Origin: Dermanyssus gallinae
Taxonomy: Eukaryota > Arthropoda > Arachnida > Mesostigmata > Dermanyssidae
DNA: 64,000 bases
Assembly: GCA_003439945.1 (NCBI GenBank)
Contig: QVRM01002200.1
Location: forward strand, 310,001 to 374,000
Direction of reading: 5' to 3'
The notes beneath the pieces are model-generated. The model worked only from the letters and a program-made list of their open reading frames with translations, was not told where the DNA came from and ran no database searches. Position numbers and translations under genes: made by a program. This document shows, piece after piece, positions 54,061 to 64,000 of this stretch. Each line of letters starts with the position of its first letter. Position 1 is the stretch's first letter.

Positions 54061-54820
54061 TATGTATTTGTTAATAACTCGCCAGTCTTTTTCTTGTCCC
54101 CAATAAACTCTGTCTCGAAGTAGGACTCCTTTGCGTGTTTTAGTTGTGCTTTAATGTGGTTTCTAAGCCGGTTGCGTTCCTGTTTTAGGCCTGGGTTTGT
54201 TTTGGTTCTTTCGAAAAGACTCTTTCTTTCTCCCATTTTTTTTAGTATGCCCGATGTTATCCACGGCTTGAGGATGGTCTTTTTTGCGCGTGTATGACCT
54301 TCTTTTGTATAGCTTCTTTGCTGGCATGTTTGTAGTGAAGCCTTGATGATCTTACAGATTGCTTCTGGGTTCTCTTCATGATCTAATAGATCGATCCACT
54401 TTATTTTACGCACTTCATTTGTAAATTGCTTGTTGTTTATTGATTTGGGTAGTGCCCGGTTTTTCCGTTGTTTAAATGTGGTTAATGTTATGGGTAGCAT
54501 TAGCAGAATAGCACGGCGATCAGACATGCCTCTGGAGCTTTGTAACTCGATATGAGCAACATCGATGAATCTCGTTTTTGTCAGTACATGATCGATTGTA
54601 GTGGCGCTGTCCGCCCTAACTCTTGTGTGGTCTGTTTTTTGTAGTATAAAACTTTTTTCAGACAGGGTGTCAATGTACGCGTAGCTGATTTCTAATAATT
54701 TGCTAACATCAATGTTCAAATCTGTAAGGATTATTGTGTATTGTGAATAGTCTGATTGGCACATCATTTGTAGTTCTTGAATGAACAGTTCTGGTGGCGA
54801 AACGTTCTCGTTGGGTAACC
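54060..54820 (-). pseudogene. PHD-LINE APE end and linker
   Basis: One open frame of more than 240 codons continues the APE domain (PPELFIQELQMMCQSDYSQY, IILTDLNIDVSK, SATTIDHVLTKTRFID, with SDRRAILLML where SDH is usual). It then enters the linker (KKTILKPWITSGILKKMGER, HIKAQLKHAKESYFETEF). It ends at a stop at 54060. It is the best preserved part of this family; the first residues of the frame come from the inserted R1L tail. Confidence 0.85.
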
Positions 54821-54821
54821 T
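54807..54821. repeat. Target site duplication of R1L insertion, left
   Basis: CTCGTTGGGTAACCT occurs here and at 57762-57776; the last T could also belong to the following T-run. Confidence 0.95.
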
Positions 54822-57761
54822 TTTTTTTTTTTTTTTTTTAAGAGGACTAACTGGAAAATGCGGTTGCACACACGGACACCACTGCAGGGAGTTCCTGCAA
54901 GTGTGGGCCGGTAGTGTGGGGCTCCAACCCACTAAAAACCAGTCATGTCCCCGTCCCCCAACTGACCGGGAACTGCTTGCGCATGCATCAAACAGTCAGA
55001 GGGGGCGAGTCTTCTTACTCCTGGCGAAAGTTGTCCCTGGGAGCTGCAGGGAATCGCAAAAGTCGCAGCTTGTTGGCCGATGTCTTAGCTTGTAAAATCT
55101 TGTTAAAAACCGCTGTTGTCAAGTTCCAGTGTTCCAGGGATTCTGTCATCTTCAGAACGACGTCGCGTAGATTAAAAATGTGCGTATTCATTAAAGTCCT
55201 CAAGGGGTGACGCTGTTCCGCCCATGCGGGACACGCCAGAGCTGTGTGCTCTGGAGTGTCCTCAAGTCCATTGCCGCAGTGGACGCACATGGGGCTGGAT
55301 GCCTTCCCGATCCTGAATAGGTACGACTGAAAGTCGCCGTGCCCCGTCAACATCTGGGTGGTGTGGAAGGTGAGCTCCCCACCGGGCCGGTACAGCCAGT
55401 CCTTGATGTTAGGGACCAGCTTGCGGAGACTGGCACCTGGGTCCCCCTCCGCCAGGCCATCCCACTCCTCCTGCCATAGCTGCAGTGTGTGTTGCCGTGC
55501 CTCTTCCTTCTTAAGGCTCTGGTCGCCCCACAGGCGGCGGCGCTCTTCTGCCTTCAGGTCCCATGGGATAGTGCCCGCGAGCACGAGCGCCGCCGCTGTG
55601 CTAACCGTGCGGTACGCCATGGTGACCCTAAGGGCTCCGACCCATTGAGCCCGCCGTAAGCGGGTTCTATTTGCCTTAGTCTTCAGAGCGTTGGTAGGCC
55701 AGGCCGGAGCCCCGTATAAGGCGACTGACTCAGCCACGGACATAATAATCCTTCTTCTTGTTTGTTTAGGGCCGTATGTGTTTGGCATGAGGCGCGCGAA
55801 ACTATTGGCGATCTTCAATGCCCTTTCTGACGCCCGCCGTAGGTGTTCAGTACCCCGGAGGCCCCGGTCCAGGAAGACCCCGAGGTACTTTGTAGTATTG
55901 ACTACAGCAATCTCCTGGTCCTCCAGGACAAGGCGCGGCGGGGGCAAGCCCCTCCGACCCACCAGGAGAATAGCTTCGCTTTTAGCGGGGGCCAGGGTAA
56001 GCCCCGTTATTTGCATCCAGTGCGCTATGTCGAAGAGGGCTTCATTCGCACGCGCCTCAAGCTGGCCCATTGTCCGGGCCTGGACGGTGAGGACCAGGTC
56101 GTCAGCGTAGGCGAGGAGTTCGACTCCGGGTGGGAGATCCCCCAGCCGCAGCACGTCATCGTACGTGATGTTCCATAGCAGTGGGCCTAGTATTGAGCCC
56201 TGCGGCACCCCTGCGGTCATGTTAAAAGTTTGGTCGTGTGAGTGGATAATCCTGTCGTGTAGGTAGCTCGATAAAATCCGTCTTAAGTAAAAGGGCACCC
56301 TTTTCCTGTGGAGAGTATCGAGGATGACTCTCCACGGGAGGCTATTAAAAGCGTTCTTCACGTCCAATAGTATTGCTAAAAATAGATCTCGGCGTCCGGG
56401 CGGGGAGTCGCGAATGCTTTCGGCCTTTAGTTGGATTTTCTTTATCGCTGCAATGGTGGAGCGACCTTTACGAAACCCATATTGGGCCTCGGAAAGGAGG
56501 CCGTTCTCCTCCGCGAACTCTCGGAGTCGTGCCTCTACGATGGACTCGAAGGCCTTGGCCAGGGAGCCGAGAAGGCATATGGGCCGGTACGAGCCGGGGC
56601 CCTTAGGTATTAGCACGAGGTCCGCGGCCTTCCATGCGGTAAGGAACAAGCCCGTTCGAAGCATCTCCGTCGCCGCGGCGGCCATCGCCTCTGGGTATTC
56701 CTTCAGCAGGAGCTTAACCGCGAGGACGGGGATCCCGTCTGGGCCCGGTGCCTTTCCTGGCTTGAGGCGTTCCCCCGCTGCGAGAACTTCGTGCGGGGTT
56801 ACCTCTGGTATGCTGTCCTCAGACCCCCCTGTGTCTTCTAAATACGGGGTTCGGTCAAAGGGCGGGTGCCGCGGGAAGAGTGCCATAACTGCTTCCCGGG
56901 TTTCCTCCGACGTAAGCTCCACCCTTCGTTTGAAGGGGGGAAAACCCCGCACCATCTTATACGGGCGGCCCCATGGGTCGTCTTCCAGCTCTTCGAGAAA
57001 CGCTCTCCAGGAGCGTTCCTTGCTCCTGGAGATTTTCCTACGCAGGCAGGCTCGCAGCCTTTTATATTCCGCGCCGTATTGCAGGGCAGCTTGCCCCTCA
57101 GGCGCGGCTCGCCGAGCGCGGGTGAGTAGACGCCGTGCCCGGATGCACCTTTTCCTGAGGCCACCTATTTCGCTTGTCCACCAGTTCTTCGGGGTCCTTC
57201 GATGCAACCGGTGTGCTCCGCGGCCCGTGACGACTCTGCAGGCGGCCTTGAGGAGGTTTTGGAGGCCCGCGGGTGTTGTTGGCATCCCGTCCTGGTTTAT
57301 AAGGGTCCTAAGGGACTCCCGGATCTCGTTGACCCCCTGGCGCCTGGTTGTAGGACGAAGCGTTGTGGGCGGTCCCTCGCGGGAGATGGTCACGTGAAAC
57401 TCAAGTATATGATGGTCACTTAGAGATTCCTCGTCTAGTAAAACCTTCCAGTTTAAAATCCTATGTGCTTCCGTTCTTCTTGTTATTGTAAGATCAATGC
57501 ACGAGGTGTGCCCAGCTCTGTGGAAGGTGGGCGTACCCGTGTTAAGAACAACTAGGTCCTCCGCCGCCAGCCACTCGAGGACGGCGTGTCCTCTTCGGTT
57601 GGTGGCCGTAGAGCCCCATGTAGTGGAAGCTGCGTTAAAATCTCCGGTTAAGACTAGAAGTGGCACGTCGTTTTGGTTAAAAGACTCTGTCAAGTTGTCT
57701 AAAAACCTATGAAAGTCTTCGAGAGGGGCGTTGGGACTGCAGTAGCAGGAATAAAACCGCC
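54822..57761 (-). mobile_element. R1-clade LINE insertion, 5' truncated, with poly(A) tail
   Basis: It is about 2.94 kb, flanked by a 15-bp direct repeat, with its 3' end at the T-run 54822-54839 (a poly(A) tail on the minus strand). It interrupts the APE domain of the PHD-LINE in the same orientation. The 5' end is truncated inside its own APE domain. The open frame suggests a recent insertion. Confidence 0.95.
55015..57761 (-). CDS. R1-clade LINE pol: partial APE, reverse transcriptase and finger
   Basis: More than 900 codons are open. It begins within the APE domain (YCSPNAPLEDFHRFLDNL, LTGDFNAASTTWGS, SCIDLTITRR, SDHHILEFHV). A linker with WGRPYKMVRGF and LKPGKAPGPDGIPVLAVKLL follows, then RT motifs: HGFRKG-like YGFRKGRSTIAA, motif A (AILLDVKNAFNSLPW), motif B (TAGVPQGSILGPLLW) and motif C (LLAYADDLVLTV). 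Then YLGVFLDRGLRG and a C-x2-C-x9-H-x4-C finger (CVHCGNGLEDTPEHTALAC). The frame extends 23 codons upstream to 57831 through the target duplication into the host LINE, so its Met is not native. The first part of APE and ORF1 are missing. Confidence 0.95.
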
Positions 57762-57776
57762 CTCGTTGGGTAACCT
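57762..57776. repeat. Target site duplication of R1L insertion, right
   Basis: Exact copy of 54807-54821. Confidence 0.95.
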
Positions 57777-57990
57777 GTAGATGCCTATAAGTAGTACTGT
57801 TTTGCCTGTTATTGTTATTTTCACTAAGCATATGTCCGCGTTTAGCATTTGTACTGCTACCTGTGTCGTATCGTATTTGTCGTTTATAAATAATGCGACT
57901 CCTCCTGCTCTGCTTTTACTCTCAGGTGAAACCTTCACCTGGGAGCAAAAGCAGAGCAGGAGGAGCAGAGGAGGAACTTTTTTAACCATT
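57777..57990 (-). pseudogene. PHD-LINE APE start
   Basis: The frame includes SKSRAGGVALFINDKYDTTQ, ICLVKITITGKTVLLIGIYR and LPNE, at which the R1L insertion breaks it; the other side resumes with LPNENVSPPELF. A short CTCCTGCTCTGCTTTT-type inverted repeat lies at about 57899-57965. Confidence 0.85.
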
Positions 57991-58589
57991 TATATGTATG
58001 CTATTAAGGTAGTCCTTTCTCCCCAGGTCTCCGTGAGGGCTAGCACATCGTGTGCTGTTTTTGTTGACAACATTCCCAGGAGGAGGTCGACATTCGCTGA
58101 AATACTTCTGATATTCAATAAGTAAACTCTAAATATTGTACTGGCTTACTTATTTATACCTACACTATTATTAAATGAATATTGTTGACATGCGACGTTT
58201 TCTCCCATGCATGTGCTATCATCCCCTAATATGTGGTTATATCAAGTTATAGGAACGTAAATACTCTTAATTGAGAACAAATAAAATATGTACTGTCATA
58301 GATTTTAAAATATCCGCAATATTAAGTCGTGGTGCTTAATTTATCTTCTCAGCCTTTAATCTCTTGGTGTCTGAATATTTTTTGTAGGTGTGTTTGAAGT
58401 GGTATTTTTTCCGTTTTTCTCTACAGTTGTGTTTTCTCGTTTTCTTTCTAATTAATGTATGTAGTCCTATAATCCAGCCAGTGTTTTAATTTGCGTCTCT
58501 TCTCCACACTCATGTTTAATATCGACAGAGCAGGTATGTATGTTTGTTCAAGTGTGTATATTATAGTTGCTCTTAATTTTATTGCACGC
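57991..58589 (-). other. PHD-LINE sequence between ORF1 and APE, decayed
   Basis: On the minus strand, the text near 58585-58360 resembles the ORF1 end (tissue of short frames around KTQL and TPTKKF-like words), and the rest is the start of ORF2 without a clear frame. It corresponds to 15760-16130 in copy 1. Confidence 0.55.
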
Positions 58590-59260
58590 CACTTTGAGTT
58601 GTTATAGTTGCGGGACGACGTTAGAGCTGGCTGTGATGGTGTTTTGAGCCGTTCCGCTGTTTGAGGTTATTGGTGCGGTTTGGTAAACCCCGCTGACGGT
58701 AAGTGGCCTGGCTCTGTCTCCAATACGGTTTTAAGTCTGCGGGCATTTTCTTCAGAGTCGAGGGGGACCACTATGGCGCTGTTGGCTTTTACGTAGCTTC
58801 TTCTCTTCGCGTTCACTAATGACATGTTGTCAACACTAGCTGTCAGCGATTTCCATTGCTTGGCTGTTTTCGACTTCGTCGAGCCGCTCTGTTAGTTTCT
58901 GCAGGTTTTCTTGAAGGGTGTCAATTTGTTTTACATTAGCAGTCATTTCTGTAATTTTTGTTATAGTTGCTGCAATATCGTGATCATCGTGCATCTTGGG
59001 AACAGCTGCAACGGCATTTTTATCTTTGACAGTTGATTGTGGATGGATGTTAGTGCCGCAATGGTGGATTTTTGAGATGATGATTGCGCGGTGCCTTCGC
59101 GTATTTTGCAAAGCAATTTCCCTCGTGATTTGGTCTCTGTAGGCAGGCCCCAGCACGTTGGGTGTACAGTGGTCTTACATACCTTGCAAATCTTGAGCAT
59201 ATTGTCGATGGAGCTCTTCTCGCAGCACAACTCGCACTTAGGCACAATTTTTGTAGGAGA
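58590..59260 (-). pseudogene. PHD-LINE ORF1: PHD finger, coiled coil, RNA-binding part
   Basis: From 59245 it starts MPKCELCCEKSSIDNMLKIC with HPTC and LLCKIREG, an almost complete PHD finger. After a frame change comes the coiled coil (TLQENLQKLTERLDEVENSQ). A deletion joins MEIADS to the region of the RNA-binding domain near 58840. Unlike copies 1 and 2 near 17 and 24 kb, no foreign piece splits PHD finger and coiled coil, so this copy shows the original order. Confidence 0.85.
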
Positions 59261-59294
59261 TTTGTGTCACTCAAAGTTTAAAAAAACTAGCTAG

Positions 59295-59765
59295 CGGGTT
59301 GCGGGCCGGCAGTGGAAACAATCAGAGTCAGGTTTAGATCACCTATTACAGGACCACTTCAGCAATTTTTGTTGGAGTGGCAGGGAAAAGTGACCGAGGC
59401 CTCGGCAGAGGTAGCGCAATTGGATGTGTACCTCGCCAGGGAGCTTTGGGATGGAATGGCATGCACTAGCCGGCACGTGTACACAAGATGCATTGTGCAT
59501 GGCTATCATCACTTGGTATGTTCGACCCAAGGATTTTACCAAGTTGGCGATCAATGTCGTTGCCGGTTTTGCTCGCAGATATGCGCTAAATATCACGCAG
59601 CGAGCTGCCAGAAGCATCGGCGGTCTTTGCACTTTTTCGCCCGGTGGGACGGTCGCTGAAGTGTTCAAATTGTATAAAATGAATGAATTGTATTGTAATT
59701 ACGTACCATCTTGGAATGCAATGTTCTTCCGAAATAAACAGTGTTGAATATTTCCCTTTTTTTGG
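59295..59765 (+). pseudogene. GGR-group LINE C-terminal fragment inserted in PHD-LINE 5' region
   Basis: The plus-strand frame METIRVRFRSPITGPLQQFL continues to SRHVYTRCIVHGYHHLVCST and ends with the finger CRFCSQICAKYHAASC and a stop at 59657-59659. AATAAA follows near 59734. It separates the PHD finger from the 5' region that adjoins it in the tandem units, so it is an insertion; the target duplication is not clear. Confidence 0.85.
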
Positions 59766-59769
59766 CGAA

Positions 59770-59980
59770 CAGGTTGGTAGCGACCTACTTCGACATATGT
59801 GGATGAATGTCAAAATCTATTTTCTGTATAATGTATTATCTATATGTTACACATATTCCGAAACTTTAGCTAGAAAGAGAGAGCAATATTATGATTATTA
59901 AGTGCCCGTTTCGATGAGATTAGGCCGAGACCACTTCAGAAGCGTATCCCACACGGAGCCGGCGTTTTGCCAAGCTCATC
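59770..59980 (-). other. PHD-LINE 5' region, copy 3
   Basis: Matches 18843-19055 and 25743-25950 (tagcgacctact, gaaagagagagc, accacttcagaagcg). It ends where the match with the other copies is lost, after cgttttgccaa. Confidence 0.75.
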
Positions 59981-60469
59981 CTCATGTGCATCCTCCGCCG
60001 CCTCCAGGCATTCGCCGTTGGTCCAACGATCCCAGCGTTACCACTCCTTCACGCCGATCGCCTGTACATTTTGCCGCGTTCGTACACTTCCGGCCGGTAT
60101 GGCCAAACTTGCCACGCTTTCGGCTCCTCACTTATTTTTCCGGGCACATTTCGGCCCCGTACTCGTGGCTTATCCATCCGCACGTCTGGTATCCACCCGC
60201 TCCGTGTTCTCGCCCTGCCGCCAGCCTAGGTCCGCTTCGTTATGCCGGCCCTCGTTCATCAAGACGTGTCGTCCTGCAATCCATCCTGGCCTCCAACGCA
60301 CCTCTTTACGTGTAACGTGGCCGCCAAGGCCTGTTCGACTGCTCCGTACTCGTGGCTTTTTCTTCCGTACACCTGGCATCCACCCGCTCCGGGTGCTCGC
60401 TCTGCCTCCCGCCTTTGTCCGCTTCATTACGCCGGCCCTGCAGCTTTCCGCTACTCGTCACCTACCTGT
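59981..60469. repeat. Degenerate tandem repeat, 187-bp period
   Basis: GTACTCGTGGCT occurs at 60159 and 60346, each followed by CACCCGCTCCG(T/G)G and CCGCTTC(G/A)TTA(T/C)GCCGGCCCT in register. Two to three diverged units are visible, GC-rich. Plus-strand frames across them are open but Arg/Pro/Ser-rich with no known domain, so coding is not claimed. Confidence 0.7.
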
Positions 60470-60951
60470 ACCGGCAACGGCTGCCGAATTCGTCGTCGGC
60501 AACGGCTGCTGCCTTATGTTCCTTGAACATCTCCGTTAGCTTCGTCACCATTCTGACGTAGTCGCCTCGCCGTCTTCCTCCGACTCCGTGCCTGATGACA
60601 TTCACTCCACGATGTTTTCCATGTATGACAAAACCGGAGGTGGAAGTGGCAGACCTGTGGGCATTGTTGCACTGTCTTTTCTTTCTCCCGGATCCTGTCG
60701 GCTGCGCCAGTTGTAGTGTCCACCACCCTAAAGACCGGCCGGCGACCGTTACGAGTTCGCTAGTCTTTCGCTCAAACAAGACACGTTCTCTGCCTGGCTC
60801 GCGCCAACGACTACTAACTTTATTCTCGTGCCTGCTTATATATCACAGATTTGCCCGCGCATTCAGTGACTTCCCGCTTCTTCGCTACTGGTGTGGCGGC
60901 ATCATCTAATTGGCGCCCTGTAATTAGTTTGCTTCAGCATTGCCGCCAACA
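60470..60951 (-). mobile_element. Probable LTR retrotransposon end: LTR, primer site, start of gag region
   Basis: On the minus strand, a candidate LTR of about 240 bases runs from TGTTGG (60951) to ACTACA (60712). It contains a TATA-like box (60843-60835) and AATAAA (60824-60819). Two bases on, TGGCGCAGCCGACAGG (from 60709) resembles a tRNA primer site of Gypsy-type elements. The following sequence has broken frames (GTESEEDGEATTSEW; MVTKLTEMFKEHKAAAV). No protease, RT or integrase is present here and no second LTR was found. Confidence 0.5.
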
Positions 60952-60960
60952 AACGCTGCT

Positions 60961-61385
60961 ATCCTACAATAAGGTTTTTTCTATATTGGCCTACGCCTTG
61001 CACCAGTTAGCTGGTTTACAGAAATCCTAAAAATATAAAGATTATCAAATCACAAGCTAGTTAAAGGTGTTTCAGTCGCAATGATTCAGTCGCAACGCAT
61101 CATATACTATGCAAAAACTTTTGTTTTGCATAGTTTATGGTTAACTCTGGCGACTGAATGAAAGCATCGATCTGCAGATTTTTATTTTAGCATTGGACAA
61201 GTCTCGAAGTGAAATGCCGCTTAACGATGTTTTCAGTGCCCGTAGGTTATGATGTTTATGTAAATTTTGCACTATCCGCAGAGAGCCAGTTCCTCAGAGA
61301 ATTACACTTCGCTGAAGTGCGCCTCAAAATGGATCTTAAACTCTTTAAAAGTATAAATTTTTAACTGGTGAGAAGATGTCCAAAC
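60961..61385 (+). other. Diverged R2L 3' region
   Basis: Fourth copy of the hairpin-bearing region at 4780-5165, separated from any R2L ORF. A 5-bp stem AGTGC/GCACT and the second hairpin around ACTTCGCTGAAGT remain. Extra bases near 61235 lengthen the first loop. Confidence 0.75.
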
Positions 61386-62479
61386 GTATAAGCAGATGTT
61401 CACTTTGGAGCAATTGGTGCATTAATGCACTGATAAGGACCTCCCTCAGACCTGCTTAATACCTGAGGCCACTATTAGAAGTCACAACAATGTCCCTGTA
61501 GAACGACGAGCTCCGTTGAAAATACACATTGTACAGTATGATAGTTTTATTGACTGCGCACTTCGGATTCGAGGTCGTCCGTTGATTGTAGAACTGTCGA
61601 GGTCTCTGTCATGTCCAATTTTACCGCACAGTCTTACGTCATCAGCGCGATTCATACAATTTTTAAGTCCCTCTTCAAAAATATATTGAAATCTTGAGAA
61701 TAAAGTATGTAAAGTAAAAGCTCCGACTTTAACAAGAAATTCAACATCAGTTAGAGATGCCGAGAGCGACACCGAAGGCGCTCTTTTTGACTAGTAGTTT
61801 ACGGTCAGTTCTTTCAAAAACACTAAATAACTCACAGTATACGTAATCAATTTGTTTGTGCACAAAGGTCGTGGGAAGGTTTTAGTAACTGGGTGCCGGT
61901 TGATTTCCCCCTTTTAAATCCATGTGGGCTGGGATTGGGTAGGTCGGTGGATAATAAGTTATCGAAAATAGCCCCCGCAAATAATTGTTTCCGTTACTGT
62001 ACGGACAGTGGTTTCTTGGACTCACAAGCCCCACCAAACGGAGAATTGCGTGGCACTTATTTGACACTGTGAGGGAGGCATCTCACTGCTTTAACGCTCA
62101 GTGCTACAGTACCCACTAAGGCCCTAGGATTCGGAAGTTAATTTAAGACTGTCAGTATATAACCGCTACATATCGCCAAACACGCGACGGTAAGAGTTCA
62201 CTTATTACATGGGTAACCTCGTGGGGAAGATCAGGCGATGTGCGGCAAGAAATAAAGTCATCCACATTGGAAATCGCGCTACAGTGCGGTGAAATGGAAA
62301 AGCCGAAATTCAAACGGCAGAGGTCGGAAGCTGGTAAATGATTAGCTCAGTTGGGCATGGCCCTTTTAAATGACGGCCCTCGGCCCACGCTCGAACAATA
62401 AGACTAGTCCTTGTTCATCAATATAACATTTGGTGGCAAGAATGCTGTGAAAAAATGAAGGTCCTAGAAGAAGACCCCT
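61386..62479. other. Region with one weak RT-like remnant
   Basis: The minus-strand frame 61772-61482 contains NCMNRADDVRLCGKIGHDRD, which could be an RT motif C region of a LINE, with Arg-Ala-Asp-Asp in place of Tyr-Ala-Asp-Asp. No other RT motif supports it. The remainder (61800-62479) shows nothing recognisable. Confidence 0.35.
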
Positions 62480-63240
62480 TAAGCGAGCACAACTATATAG
62501 AATACAAATACGGTGGGGTATTATCCAGAAGCTCTCCGCTACCCAGCATCAGGAAGACAGTCGTCGAATGGGATGGCAGGCTGACCTGATAAAGCCTCAG
62601 AGAGGCGAGCAACGCAGCGCGACGGATATACACGCAAGCTATCGAGCCAGTTCTTCTGGACGCCCTTAACGCCCTTAACTCACTGACCTGGTGAATTATC
62701 CTGGATATCGTGACCGGGAAGAATGTCTCACCGTACCTCGCAGAGAATCGTGGCATTTATCTAAGCAGCCGGATGGTCGTTAACGGGGGCAAAGAGCTCG
62801 ATATGACAGCACGCGTCCCTTCACAAAAAAGATGTTCAGACAATAGCGTACGCCGACGACCTAGTAATCCAGGTCACTGCGCGAAATTCAGACTTATCTT
62901 AGGGGCGATATCAGCATGCCATTGACATAGTTAAGAACTGAATGGTAAGCGACGGGAGGCAAAAGAAAACTTCTTACCTACGTAGCAAAGTCCACCGTGC
63001 GTTATGCCGCTCTTATATAAGCTGGAAAAAACTTCTGAAAACACAGCGGGGGCTGACGGTAAAAATCATCAGTGCCTAGTCAGGCCCATTCCGTGGTCTA
63101 TGCTGCCTAAAGAACGGATTAGGTAGGTGCAAGAAAGCGGCAGTCGGGAAACAAAGGCTTTGGAAGTGACGACAAGAAAAGAGTCGATCGCCATCGGAGG
63201 TACTAGAAGCGTGGCCCTGCTTGGTCATTCCTGATCTCAA
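62480..63240 (+). pseudogene. Decayed R1/I-like LINE RT fragment
   Basis: Short plus-strand frames give GVLSRSSPLPSIRKTVVEWD, then VSPYLAENRGIYLSSRMVVN, then VQTIAYADDLVIQVTARNSD at about 62832-62890 (motif C), and SYLRSKVHRALCRSYISWKK. Motif B is poorly preserved. Many stops mark it as an old fragment. Confidence 0.65.
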
Positions 63241-64000
63241 AATGTTTTGAAAATTTTTTAAAACATATGTTCAAATAAAAAAGCGACAGCCCTCCATATC
63301 CTTTGGCTACTCCGAGGGACAAGGGATGCACACATCCCACTCTGTCTTCGGGATTCTGACCATGCATGACTGGAACTGTGCATGGCTAGTAAGCACCAGA
63401 ATAGCGTAGCACAAGAGCTCCTCGTGGCTATACCAGGACCTGAGTTCTAGGATAAGTTTCTTGGTCAGGTGGTTCATCTGGTTCGGTGCCCCATAATAGC
63501 TCGCCAGCAGCTCCTAGAGAAACATTCTAGTAAAAACACTAACGCGGCTTCCGTCAAAGTAGTGCGATACACCCAAATCATCCTGGATGGCCATTGTTTT
63601 TTGGATCGGGCGGGGTTGTGTCAGTCCTCTGCTGTCCGGGGCACCATATTGGCCCAGACCAGGGCCTTATTTGGCGCGATAGATATGCCACACTTCTCAG
63701 GAGCCTTTCGGAGGAGGCTTCCGACGTCCCTCCCTTTCTGGGCATCAGTATAGCGAAATACTTCTTCCTGCTAGACCTTTTTTACTGCATAGCGTAGGTG
63801 AGCTGATCCCGTGAGGCTCATGTCCAGAATTAATCCAAGGTATTAAGCGTCCCGCTTGATTTCAACTGAGTGGCTAGCCGCAGTGGTTGATGGTTATCTA
63901 TTTGACCTCTTCCTGCGAGTAAGTCAGTCTTCCCTAGGAGGAGTCTAAGATCGTGCGTCTCTGTCCGGAAAGCGCTACGCTGACTGCCTCCTAAAGGGCT
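63241..64000 (-). pseudogene. R1L 3' fragment, running off the window
   Basis: Minus-strand pieces match the R1L ORFs: KTDLLAGRGQIDNHQPLRL at the right edge, then LTKKLILELRSWYSHEELL and TSHAQFQSCMVRIPKTEWDV, equivalent to GHGQFQSYMMRVGK. The terminal finger is degraded. The upstream part lies beyond base 64000. Confidence 0.75.

Larger units (their letters stand above)
53200..59980 (-). mobile_element. PHD-LINE copy 2, split by nested insertions
   Basis: Minus-strand order: 5' region (59980-59770), foreign LINE fragment (59765-59295), PHD finger (59260-59050), coiled coil (59156-58836), RNA-binding part (58830-58370), APE start (57990-57776), R1L insertion (57761-54822), APE end and linker (54820-54060), and RT start (54060-53240). 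It shows the complete order of the family up to the RT. Frames are broken in most parts but long in 54060-54820. Confidence 0.88.

Noticed and set aside
56324..57397. Plus-strand 357-codon reading frame
   Set aside because: Antisense shadow of the R1-clade pol frame, whose RT motifs are unmistakable on the minus strand.
59967..60539. Plus-strand 190-codon frame as a gene
   Set aside because: It spans a degenerate 187-bp tandem repeat and is Arg/Pro/Ser-rich with no known domain.

Overview
This window is eukaryotic nuclear DNA, most likely from an arthropod. There are no operons, ribosome binding sites or dense prokaryotic gene order. The only recognisable host gene is a chromatin protein of the SPT2 family, and nearly everything else is non-LTR retrotransposon (LINE) sequence in several states of decay. 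R1-clade LINEs are mainly known from arthropods, which is the basis for the guess; the species cannot be named from sequence alone.

Five LINE groups recur. (1) R2L is an R2-like element whose ORF2 has a zinc finger, a reverse transcriptase (RT) with a YLDDG box and a C-terminal restriction-like endonuclease (RLE). It is preceded by a gag-like CCHC ORF1 that meets ORF2 in a TAATG overlap. (2) The GGR group is an APE-type LINE with a KFRRGGR-like stretch after RT motif C and a C-x2-C-x7-H-x3-C finger at the C terminus. (3) PHD-LINE is a CR1/Jockey-like element with a PHD finger and coiled coil in ORF1. (4) A second CR1-like group has GAATCT-type 3' tails. (5) R1L is R1-clade; two copies have long open frames.

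Layout: 1-14060 is copy A of a segmental duplication: R2L, LINE fragments, SPT2, then another LINE. 14-23 kb is a PHD-LINE broken by other fragments, the first unit of a second, tandem duplication (16128-22099), and an R2L fragment. 23-28.2 kb is the second unit. 28.2-31.6 kb is a GGR-group LINE on the minus strand. 31.7-34.0 kb is an R1L ORF. 34-35.4 kb holds LINE ORF1 and linker fragments. 35748-46147 is copy B of the large duplication, with a 2096-bp internal tandem repeat. 46.1-51.1 kb holds LINE fragments and two CR1-like copies. 51-53 kb has small fragments and a perfect X-box palindrome. 53.2-60 kb is a PHD-LINE split by an R1L insertion with a 15-bp target duplication. 60-64 kb is a mosaic of LTR, LINE and R1L fragments.

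The duplications serve as internal controls. Copy B keeps the empty site of a LINE that entered copy A at 6426-8386. The second unit of the other duplication keeps the empty site of a 760-bp foldback, minisatellite-bearing insertion at 19781-20540. The two SPT2 copies carry different single lesions: a TGA stop in copy A and a 1-base deletion in copy B. The best candidates for something undescribed are the bicistronic R2-like element with a tRNA-like leader and structured 3' region, and the foldback minisatellite element.
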